DNA from: Candidatus Binatota bacterium
GTDB lineage: Bacteria > Desulfobacterota > Binatia > Bin18
DNA: 6,983 nt
Direction: 5' to 3'
Assembly (NCBI GenBank): GCA_011523315.1
Contig: WTHE01000071.1
Span: 1 to 6,983 of the forward strand
Shown here: piece after piece, positions 1-5,571 of the stretch
Numbering within the stretch: the stretch's first letter is position 1
Layout: every line of letters starts with the position of its first letter
Program-made: the position numbers and the translations under genes
Notes under the pieces: model-generated
Seen by the model: only the letters and a program-made list of their open reading frames with translations
Databases searched by the model: none
What the model was told of the DNA's origin: nothing

Positions 1-250
1 GATACGCACCAGGCTGGGGGATGAGGGCGTGGAGATTGCCCTGGAGCCCGCGGCGCGCAGCCCCTTTGCCGCGGAGTGCGCGATCGGCCAGCTCGCCATT
101 CCCGGCCACCTAGCGCACGGTCTGACGGGGGAAGAGCCGGTTCCCTGGGAGCCAAGGGACAGCGGCATCGAGTTCAGTGTCGGCGGCATGTGCTTCCGCT
201 ATGACCGCCTGGGGCTGCGGCAGCTCAAGGACGGAACTTGGGCGGGATAG
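1..250 (+). CDS. cas3: Cas3 helicase-nuclease, C-terminal end only (5' truncated by window)
   Basis: The open frame enters at base 2 and ends at TAG 248-250, giving about 82 residues with no start codon of its own; the GTG at 29 lies inside the gene. It reads IRTRLGDEGVEIAL at its left end, which resembles the start of the C-terminal domain of type I-E Cas3 proteins (an R-x-H/R-TRL motif followed by a beta strand). Cas3 is the HD nuclease and SF2 helicase that Cascade recruits to degrade the displaced strand of bound target DNA; neither catalytic domain lies in the window. Cas3 directly upstream of cse1 on the same strand is the usual type I-E arrangement. The 271-bp gap with its own promoter suggests cas3 and the Cascade genes are transcribed separately, at least in part. 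The assignment rests on the short tail plus context. Confidence 0.8.
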   Translation, partial: IRTRLGDEGVEIALEPAARSPFAAECAIGQLAIPGHLAHGLTGEEPVPWEPRDSGIEFSVGGMCFRYDRLGLRQLKDGTWAG

Positions 251-275
251 CCCGCGACTTGTCGAGCCAGAAATC

Positions 276-304
276 CGAAATGACCCCGCGTTTGCGGGGG
301 AACC
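276..304 (-). repeat. Diverged type I-E CRISPR repeat, trailer-side copy
   Basis: Aligned with the reverse complement of the main-array repeat, 23 of 29 bases agree. The hairpin is intact: CCCCGC-GTTT-GCGGGG at 283-298, followed by the conserved GGAACC. The differences cluster in the part that would become the 5' handle of a following crRNA (276-283); one more lies in the hairpin loop. Read on the minus strand this is the second repeat of the unit, so only its hairpin would be needed to finish a single crRNA. The hairpin has no adjacent T-run, so I do not call it a terminator for cas3. Confidence 0.85.
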
Positions 305-335
305 TTCTATTTAACCGGACTCGGTTAGAGTAAGT

Positions 336-364
336 CGGTCTATCCCCGCGTGTGTGGGGAAAAT
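336..364 (-). repeat. Diverged type I-E CRISPR repeat, handle-bearing copy
   Basis: It matches the reverse complement of the main-array repeat at 25 of 29 positions, and the first 19 plus-strand bases (336-354) are identical. Read on the minus strand, the 3' half with the 5'-handle sequence ATAGACCG is perfect. The start of the repeat has decayed (ATTTT in place of GGTTC). One stem position has become an A-C mismatch in an otherwise paired CCCC-x-C/G-x-GGGG hairpin. Cas6e could still plausibly recognise it, but this is untested. Confidence 0.88.
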
Positions 365-380
365 CCAAAAAAATTGGGGG

Positions 381-409
381 TTGACAAATGGCAAGACTTG
401 AACTAAAAT
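381..409 (+). promoter_or_regulatory. sigma70-like promoter of the Cascade operon
   Basis: The -35 box TTGACA (381-386) is a perfect consensus match. It is followed after exactly 17 bp by TAAAAT (404-409), five of six to the -10 consensus. Transcription would start near 416-418, giving a 5' UTR of about 105 nt before cse1. It sits in the AT-richer gap between cas3 and cse1, where the Cascade promoter of E. coli also lies. No other pair of boxes in the gap comes close. Confidence 0.8.
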
Positions 410-416
410 ACGAAAA

Positions 417-450
417 CACTTAACTTAACCGAGTATGTAACCTTTAAGTG
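417..450. repeat. 7-bp inverted repeat around the start of the cse1 5' UTR
   Basis: CACTTAA (417-423) and TTAAGTG (444-450) are perfect inverted copies 20 bp apart. The left arm overlaps the predicted transcription start and the protospacer-like site. It could be a pair of operator half-sites or a 5' UTR hairpin with a 20-nt loop. Function is unknown. Confidence 0.45.
418..434 (+). promoter_or_regulatory. Protospacer-like site at the cse1 transcription start
   Basis: These 17 bases match the first 17 guide positions of the crRNA-like unit at 14 places; the mismatches fall at positions 6, 7 and 8. Type I-E guides flip out position 6, so that mismatch should cost little, while 7 and 8 count against seed binding. 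Beyond position 17 the match falls to chance. The 5' flanking trinucleotide is AAC (415-417) rather than the canonical AAG. Cascade bound here would cover the start site and early transcribed region. Confidence 0.5.
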
Positions 451-477
451 AATTTGTGTACTGCTGAAGACTCTATT

Positions 478-493
478 CTGTCTTATAAGGCAG
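478..493. promoter_or_regulatory. 16-bp near-perfect palindrome in the cse1 leader region
   Basis: CTGTCTTATAAGGCAG is symmetric around the central CTTATAAG except for one T/G pair, which would still wobble in RNA. It lies about 60 nt after the predicted transcription start and 15 bp before the cse1 ribosome binding site. It looks like a dimeric regulator site, but no cognate regulator is visible in the window. Confidence 0.4.
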
Positions 494-521
494 GGTAAGG
501 AAGAAACGAGGATTTGTCAAA

Positions 522-2111
522 ATGATCAACGATTTGCTGTTGGATCCCATCATTCGAGTCACAACATCGAACGAGTCGCATCTTCATGCGACGTTGCCGG
601 AGACCCAGGCGCTGCTGATGCGCGATGAGGTGCTGACCTTTCCCGCGCTCAGGCCCCACCAACGCCACGCGTGGCACGCCTTTCTGGCGCAACTCGGCGC
701 AATGGCGCTGCGCAAAGCGGACCTGCGCGAGCCGCCGGAGGACGCCGAAGTGTGGCTACGCCTGATCCGGGGCCTGACGCCGGATTTTGCGGAGGATGAA
801 CCGTGGCGGCTGGTCGTGGATGACATAACCAGGCCCGCCTTCATGCAGCCGCCCGCTCGCTCGCCTGACAGGTTGAAGGATTACAAGACCGCTGTGCCGA
901 CACCCGACGCCCTGGATATGCTGGTGCTTTCGAAGAATCACGACATTAAAGCGAGTGTGGCCGCGCGGGCGGAAACCGATGACTGGATTTTCGCGCTGGT
1001 CACGCTGCAGACGATGGAGGGTTTTGGCGGCGCGGGCAACTACGGCATCTCAAGGATGAATGGCGGGCTGGGCAGCCGGGCGGCCTTCTCGCTTACGTCC
1101 GCGACAAGGCCGGGCGCGCATTTGCGCCGCGACATGGCCGGACTGCTCGAGGCGCACGACGCCCTGGTGGCCGTCTATCCGATGATCGATGCGGGCGATG
1201 CCCTGCTGTGGACGCTGCCCTGGGACGGGACAAAGGACGAGGCGCTACTGCTGAACCAACTGAATCCGTACTACATCGAGGTCTGCCGCCGCATTCGCCT
1301 GCGCGTTGATGCCGGCGGCCATCTGCACGGCCTCAGAACAAGCTCCAAGGCGGCGCGTATCGAGGCGAAAAAGCTTAACGGTGTGACAGGGGACCCGTGG
1401 ATGCCGGTCAACCGCAAAGAGAACAAGGCGCTGACCCTCCCGAGCGGGGGGTTTACCTACAAACGGGTCATCGAATATCTCACGCCTGGGAATTGGGAGC
1501 AGCCCGCGCTTTTGCGACCGACCCACGCCGAAGACAGCTCGTCGGCGCCGACTCTGCTTCTTGCCCGTGGCTTGGTGCGGGGCCAGGGCAAGACTGAGGG
1601 CTACCACGAACGCGTCATCCCGATCAACGCCAAGGTAAAGCGGGCGATCTTGCGGCGCGCAAGCATGGACGAGCTGGGGCGCATCGCCCAGGAGCGCATC
1701 GAGAATATCGGCACGCTGCAGCGCATCCTCAGTCATGCCATTCAAGTCTTTGCCGCACGCGGGAACAGCAACAAGGTGAGCGAAGAGCATCGCAGGCTGG
1801 CGCGTCCCTGGCTCAACCGGCTGGACGAATTCGTTGACGCCCGCTTCTTTGCCGCGCTCCAAGCCGAGTTCGATAGCGATGACAGGGATGAGCGGGGCCG
1901 CATACGCAAATCATGGTTGCTGGACGGCGAGGGCAGCGTGATCAACCGGGCGCGCGCGATCCTGCAACAGGCGATGAACGCGCTGCCGTGTCCCACCATC
2001 CACCGCTACCGCGCCCGCGCCAACGCCGAGGGGCTATTCGAAGGGAGAATACGCGGGCCGCAAGGGCTGGCGTTCGTATTTGACGAAGCGAATCAGGGAG
2101 ATGAAGTATGA
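522..2111 (+). CDS. cse1: Cascade large subunit Cse1 (CasA, Cas8e)
   Basis: A 529-residue protein, close to the usual length of about 500. Cse1 is the large subunit of Cascade: it reads the PAM, helps open target DNA and provides the docking surface for Cas3. Family landmarks include FMQPPA (107-112), LDMLVLSKNHDIK (131-143), LQTMEGFGGAGNYGISRMNG (162-181), LNPYYIEVCRRIRLR (247-261), GDPWMPV (290-296) and RGQGKTEGYHERVIP (353-367). The C-terminal part from about residue 370 is rich in predicted helix, as expected for the four-helix bundle. The ATG at 522 follows GAGGA (508-512) at 9 nt and begins the typical N-terminal INDLLLDPIIRV, so the start is well supported. It is the first gene of the Cascade operon, about 105 nt after the predicted start of transcription. 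The stop overlaps the cse2 start as ATGA. Confidence 0.97.
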   Translation: MINDLLLDPIIRVTTSNESHLHATLPETQALLMRDEVLTFPALRPHQRHAWHAFLAQLGAMALRKADLREPPEDAEVWLRLIRGLTPDFAEDEPWRLVVDDITRPAFMQPPARSPDRLKDYKTAVPTPDALDMLVLSKNHDIKASVAARAETDDWIFALVTLQTMEGFGGAGNYGISRMNGGLGSRAAFSLTSATRPGAHLRRDMAGLLEAHDALVAVYPMIDAGDALLWTLPWDGTKDEALLLNQLNPYYIEVCRRIRLRVDAGGHLHGLRTSSKAARIEAKKLNGVTGDPWMPVNRKENKALTLPSGGFTYKRVIEYLTPGNWEQPALLRPTHAEDSSSAPTLLLARGLVRGQGKTEGYHERVIPINAKVKRAILRRASMDELGRIAQERIENIGTLQRILSHAIQVFAARGNSNKVSEEHRRLARPWLNRLDEFVDARFFAALQAEFDSDDRDERGRIRKSWLLDGEGSVINRARAILQQAMNALPCPTIHRYRARANAEGLFEGRIRGPQGLAFVFDEANQGDEV

Positions 2112-2719
2112 CGACGGCACAGACTGTTGACACGGCCAGCGCGCCGCCGCGCGCAGAGCAGCCCGCGAACTGGGGCGACATCGCCGTAGGCTACGCGCGC
2201 GAGATTGCCAGCGACGACTTTCGGCGCGGCGATCTGGCCGCACTGCGGCGGATGGACCCGGACGCGCCGGACGCCGCGGTCGTCTGGCGGCTGTTGGCCC
2301 GGCGCAACCTGTTGCGCGGCCGCCAGGTCGAGAACAAGTGGGCGCTGATCCTGCACGGCATCGCGCTGATGACGCCCACCACGTCCGGCGATGGCGCGAG
2401 CCGTACCGCGCATGACGGGAGCATGGCGGTCGGGCGGGCGCTCTACCTCGGCGGAGAGAGCCAGCGCGCCAGCCCTTACTACAGCGAGATGCGCCTCAAC
2501 CGGCTGCTGACCGCGCGCGGCCCAATCCTGCGCACGCTGCTGGCGCGGCTCTTCCGTATGCTGGCCGCGGCCGGCCAGCCGTTCAACTGGCGGGAGATGG
2601 CTTGGTTTATCCGCAACGAAGGCTACAACGAAGAGGCTGCGGAGCAAGCACGGCGCCGCATCGCCCGCGAGTACTACCGAATCGAGGGCCAGAGCAGGTC
2701 TTCAGACCAGAACGAATAG
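2108..2719 (+). CDS. cse2: Cascade small subunit Cse2 (CasB, Cas11)
   Basis: A 203-residue, mostly alpha-helical protein. Cse2 forms the dimeric inner belly of type I-E Cascade and stabilises the crRNA-DNA hybrid and displaced strand. Recognisable family segments are RRGDLAALRRMDP (39-51), WRLLARRNL (60-68), ENKWALILHGIALMTP (75-90) and the basic RLNRLLTARG (129-138). Another basic stretch, ARRRIAREYYR, lies near the C-terminus (181-191). It is somewhat longer than E. coli Cse2 (160 residues), partly because of about 20 low-complexity residues at the N-terminus. The ATG at 2108 overlaps the cse1 stop (ATGA) and follows GGGAG (2096-2100), so translational coupling is likely and the start is well placed. 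Confidence 0.95.
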   Translation: MTTAQTVDTASAPPRAEQPANWGDIAVGYAREIASDDFRRGDLAALRRMDPDAPDAAVVWRLLARRNLLRGRQVENKWALILHGIALMTPTTSGDGASRTAHDGSMAVGRALYLGGESQRASPYYSEMRLNRLLTARGPILRTLLARLFRMLAAAGQPFNWREMAWFIRNEGYNEEAAEQARRRIAREYYRIEGQSRSSDQNE

Positions 2720-2750
2720 CCAAAAATACCAACGAAAGGATTTACCGAGC

Positions 2751-3926
2751 ATGACGACCGCACGTTTTTTGCAAATCCACACGCTGCACTCCTACCCGGC
2801 CGCGCTGCTGAACCGCGATGACAGCGGCCTGGCCAAGCGCATGCCCTTCGGCGGGGAGGTGCGCACGCGCATTTCGTCGCAATGTCTCAAGAGGCACTGG
2901 CGCGTGGCCGAGGACGACTACGCCATCCACAACGTTCCCAATGCGGCCCAAGCGATACGCTCCCGCAATGTAGTTGAGCGGGAGGTGATTCAGCCGCTGC
3001 GGGAAGCCGGCGAGAGCGATGAGAAGGTACTGACAGCGGTTGAAGAGGCGTTCAACGTAGGCGTATACGGCAGCAGCGGCACATCCGAGAGCGGACGCCA
3101 ACCCCTTCTGCTGGGGCTGTCGGAGGTGGAGTACCTTCGCCAAAAAGCCGCCGCCATCTGCGCTGAATATCCGAAAGATGACGGCGCAGCCAAAAAGGCC
3201 GCCGAGGATGTTTTCCACACGCGACGCGGCGAAGGCAACAATTTGCGCGCGATGCGAGAAACAACCCGGCTTCCGGGCGGGCTGGAGAGTGCGCTGTTCG
3301 GCCGCATGGTGACGTCGGACCCGGCTGCCAACATCGACGCCGCCGTCCATGTCGCCCATGCCTTCACTGTCCATCCCGAAGAGAGCGAGAGCGACTACTT
3401 TTCGGTTGTTGACGACCTGCAAAAGGATGATGAAGATGCGGGCGCGGCCCATATCGGCGACACCGAGTTGACCGCGGGCCTCTTCTACGGCTATGTGGTC
3501 GTCGACCTGCCCACCCTGATCTCCAACCTGGAGGGATGCGGGGCGGAAGAGTGGCTGAGCGCCGACAGGTCGATGGGCGCAAAGGTGGTGGAGCACCTGA
3601 TCCATCTCATCGCTACCGTGACGCCCGGCGCAAAGCTCGGCTCGACCGCGCCCTACGCCTTCGCCGACCTGATGCTGATCGAGAGCGGATCGCGGCAACC
3701 TCGCAGCCTGGCCAACGCCTTCCGCAGCCGGCTTGAGGCCCAAACGGCCGATGCCGCGGCAGCCCTGACGACATATCTGACCCAACTCGACAGCGCCTAC
3801 GGCCTGCGCGAGACGCGCCGCCTCATGTCGGTGAACGACTGCGATATCCCCAACGCGGAACGGCTCTGCCTCGACGATCTGGCCGCGTGGGCTGCGAACG
3901 CTGTCCAATCCGGGGAGGCGGCCTGA
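2751..3926 (+). CDS. cas7e: Cascade backbone subunit Cas7e (Cse4, CasC)
   Basis: A 391-residue RAMP-fold protein. Six copies of Cas7e coat the crRNA and form the Cascade backbone. The N-terminus carries the family signature: FLQIHTLHSYPAALLNRDD (6-24), KRMPFGG (29-35), then RTRISSQCLKRHWR (38-51). Further landmarks are ALFGRMVTSDPAANIDAAVH (181-200), continued by VAHAFTVH to 208, and TELTAGLFYGYVVVD (238-252). Type I Cas7 proteins only bind RNA and lack the catalytic aspartate of type III homologues. The ATG at 2751 follows GAAAGGA (2733-2739). The gap from the cse2 stop is 31 nt, the largest inside the Cascade block, and the good ribosome site fits the need for six copies per complex. The cas5e start comes one base after the stop. 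Confidence 0.97.
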   Translation: MTTARFLQIHTLHSYPAALLNRDDSGLAKRMPFGGEVRTRISSQCLKRHWRVAEDDYAIHNVPNAAQAIRSRNVVEREVIQPLREAGESDEKVLTAVEEAFNVGVYGSSGTSESGRQPLLLGLSEVEYLRQKAAAICAEYPKDDGAAKKAAEDVFHTRRGEGNNLRAMRETTRLPGGLESALFGRMVTSDPAANIDAAVHVAHAFTVHPEESESDYFSVVDDLQKDDEDAGAAHIGDTELTAGLFYGYVVVDLPTLISNLEGCGAEEWLSADRSMGAKVVEHLIHLIATVTPGAKLGSTAPYAFADLMLIESGSRQPRSLANAFRSRLEAQTADAAAALTTYLTQLDSAYGLRETRRLMSVNDCDIPNAERLCLDDLAAWAANAVQSGEAA

Positions 3927-3927
3927 A

Positions 3928-4695
3928 GTGAACCATCTGATACTCGCGCTGGAAGCGCCCCTGATGGCCTTCGGCGGGGAGACGGTAGACAACTACGGCG
4001 TCGTGCGCTGGTTTCCCGCCGCCTCGATGCTGACCGGCCTGCTGGCGAACGCGCTGGGCTGGCGCCGGACGGAGGGCGCGCGACACCAGAGCCTACAGGA
4101 CCGGCTGGTATTTGCGGCCCGCATCGACCGCGAACCGGCGGCCGGCGCACGATTGACCGACTTTCAGACCGCGGCCATCTCCAAAAGGGACAGCGGTTGG
4201 ACAACGCGCGGCGCGCCGGAAGGACGCGAAGGCGGCGGCTATACGAATACGCTGCGCTACCGGGACTACCTGGCCGATATGCGCCTTACCGTCGCTTTGC
4301 GCCTGCAGGGGGACGGGAGCGAACTGACAACGGAGCGATTGGCGGAGGCGCTGCAGCAGCCCTTCCGTCCGCTGTTCATCGGCAGGAAACCGTGTCTGCC
4401 CTCCGCTCGGCTGTTCCAGGGCTTTCAGGACGGGGCTACCGTGCTGGCTGCGCTGCTAACGACCCCATTGGCGGAAAGCAATGGAGGCGCGCAGACCGTG
4501 CGCGTCCTGTGGCCGGAGGGGGAAGGTGTCGCGGAGGTCCGGTCCAACCGCGCCTATATGTTGACCGACCAGCGAAACTGGATATCCGGTCTGCACGGCG
4601 GCGGCCGCATGGTATGCGAAGGCACGATCGAAAAAAATCTTCTGCCGGGGAAGAAGACAGAGGCTTCGCAGATCGTAAAGGACGAAGAACTATGA
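3928..4695 (+). CDS. cas5e: Cascade subunit Cas5e (CasD)
   Basis: A 255-residue RAMP protein, near the family's usual 225-250. Cas5e binds the crRNA 5' handle and caps the backbone at the foot of Cascade beside Cse1. It has HLILALEAPLMAFGG at the N-terminus (3-17), a conserved RWFPAASMLTGLLANALGW (27-45), TLRYRDYLADMRLTVAL (108-124) and FRPLFIGRKPCLPS (146-159). The GTG start at 3928 comes one base after the cas7e stop and follows GGGGAGG (3912-3918), so re-initiation from cas7e translation is likely. The last 20 or so residues are charged and look disordered. The stop overlaps the cas6e ATG as ATGA. Confidence 0.95.
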   Translation: MNHLILALEAPLMAFGGETVDNYGVVRWFPAASMLTGLLANALGWRRTEGARHQSLQDRLVFAARIDREPAAGARLTDFQTAAISKRDSGWTTRGAPEGREGGGYTNTLRYRDYLADMRLTVALRLQGDGSELTTERLAEALQQPFRPLFIGRKPCLPSARLFQGFQDGATVLAALLTTPLAESNGGAQTVRVLWPEGEGVAEVRSNRAYMLTDQRNWISGLHGGGRMVCEGTIEKNLLPGKKTEASQIVKDEEL

Positions 4696-5501
4696 CCAGG
4701 ACAACCATCTCGAACGCCCCCGCAGCATCAGCCGCGCCTCCCTTGCAGATGATACGCGCAGACATAGACATGCGTGCCTTCCACCGTTGGGTCGGGTCCA
4801 GGCGAATGATGCGCCGCAACGCATTTGATGAAGGCTTTGCCATGCACTGCTTGCTGACCGAGAGCTTCGGGGAGCTGGCTCCAAAACCCTTTCGCATGAT
4901 CACGCCGCGCGGCAGGAGACATGGACCATCCGCTGCCCAGTGCTCGCGCAGCGTCCTCTACGGCTATACAAATGCCGGGGCCGATGCCTTGCGAGAAGCG
5001 TCAATGTTATACGCCGACCCACTGCAATGCGCTGCGCTGCAAGTAAACGGGTTGGCAAGCAAGCCTATGCCCGCAGCGTGGAGTCATGGTCAGCGGCTTG
5101 GCTTCGAACTTCTGATCCGACCTACAATTCGCCGTTCCAAGAGGGCCGCAAGCCACCCGGGCACAGAGTGGGATGCCTTTCTCTGGGAAGCAATCCAACA
5201 TCCAAAGGGAGGGATGAAACGTAGCAGAGAGGATGTCTATACCGACTGGCTGCGGGAACAGTTCCGACGTCGAGGCGGAGCCCAATTGACCGAAGAAGTG
5301 CGCCTGAAGTCGTTTCAGAGAACTCGGGTAATTCGCAATCGTGGCTCCCGACCTATCGAAGGACCGGATGCTGTCATGTCTGGCGCTCTTACCATCACTG
5401 ACGAGGGTAAGTTCGCTGATCTCTTAGCGCGGGGCATAGGACGCCATCGCGCCTACGGGTACGGCATGCTTCTGCTGCGGCCCGCCGCCAGATCGAGTTG
5501 A
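4692..5501 (+). CDS. cas6e: crRNA endonuclease Cas6e (Cse3, CasE), long form
   Basis: Cas6e cuts the array transcript at the 3' base of each repeat hairpin and stays bound to the product. The protein has 269 residues; E. coli CasE has 199. The C-terminus is diagnostic: MSGALTITDEGKFADLLARG (229-248) followed by IGRHRAYGYGMLLLRP (249-264), the glycine-rich loop of RAMP nucleases. FAMHCLLTESFGE (49-61) aligns with the E. coli segment YQLHQGLWHLF that holds the catalytic histidine, so H52 is my candidate; H31 is an alternative. The extra length includes an Ala/Pro-rich leader before M20 and the central stretch around REDVYTDWL (179-187). ATG 4692 overlaps the cas5e stop. ATG 4749 (M20) would remove the leader and cannot be excluded. 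The second RAMP domain looks complete. Confidence 0.93.
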   Translation: MTRTTISNAPAASAAPPLQMIRADIDMRAFHRWVGSRRMMRRNAFDEGFAMHCLLTESFGELAPKPFRMITPRGRRHGPSAAQCSRSVLYGYTNAGADALREASMLYADPLQCAALQVNGLASKPMPAAWSHGQRLGFELLIRPTIRRSKRAASHPGTEWDAFLWEAIQHPKGGMKRSREDVYTDWLREQFRRRGGAQLTEEVRLKSFQRTRVIRNRGSRPIEGPDAVMSGALTITDEGKFADLLARGIGRHRAYGYGMLLLRPAARSS

Positions 5502-5508
5502 CATATGT

Positions 5509-5541
5509 GATTGTTCCCGTGGGAAAAGCACCTTAACAATC
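5509..5541. repeat. Inverted repeat in the cas6e-cas1 gap
   Basis: GATTGTT (5509-5515) and AACAATC (5535-5541) are perfect inverted copies with a 19-nt loop. A second, overlapping dyad, TTCC-CGTG-GGAA (5514-5525), lies at its left arm, so two alternative RNA folds are possible. It fills much of the 70-bp gap between the interference and adaptation genes. No T-run follows, so it is not a classical terminator. An attenuator or a regulator site is possible. Confidence 0.45.
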
Positions 5542-5571
5542 GAATATCCACCACTTCGCAAAGGGGGAAGC

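Larger units (their letters stand above)
276..364 (-). ncRNA. Candidate stand-alone crRNA-like RNA (CreR-type) between cas3 and cse1
   Basis: Two diverged repeats flank a 31-nt spacer (305-335), one short of the 32 nt in the main array, and the unit points opposite to that array. On the minus strand the order is handle-bearing repeat, spacer, hairpin-bearing repeat, which is exactly one crRNA. Guide positions 1-5 (ACTTA) and 9-17 (TAACCGAGT) equal plus-strand bases 418-422 and 426-434, next to the predicted start of cse1 transcription. CreR/CreA-type RNAs that guide Cascade to cas promoters by partial complementarity are known from other type I systems; applying that here is inference. I found no strong minus-strand promoter. 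TTGCCA (complement of 389-394) could be a -35 element, but the -10 region behind it is poor. A decayed mini-array is the main alternative. Confidence 0.55.

Noticed and set aside
283..298. CCCCGC-GTTT-GCGGGG hairpin as a terminator for cas3
   Set aside because: No T-run follows in either direction, and the hairpin is explained by the CRISPR repeat.
225..419. Minus-strand open frame of 64 codons in the cas3-cse1 gap (contains PHTRGDRP)
   Set aside because: The recognisable peptide is again a translated CRISPR repeat, and the frame covers the mini-array and the promoter.
388..423. Tiny plus-strand frame MARLELKYENT, considered as a CreT-like toxin next to the crRNA-like unit
   Set aside because: It lies mostly upstream of the predicted transcription start, has no ribosome site and overlaps both promoter boxes.
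2742..3992. 416-codon minus-strand frame opposite cas7e
   Set aside because: It is antisense to a clear cas7e, has no family features, and long antisense frames are common in GC-rich coding DNA.
4197..4691. 165 in-frame codons upstream of cas6e that could extend it to 434 residues
   Set aside because: They are out of frame with the well-conserved cas5e, are Arg/Gly-rich as expected of an off-frame reading of GC-rich DNA, and the ATG at 4692 fits the operon overlap.
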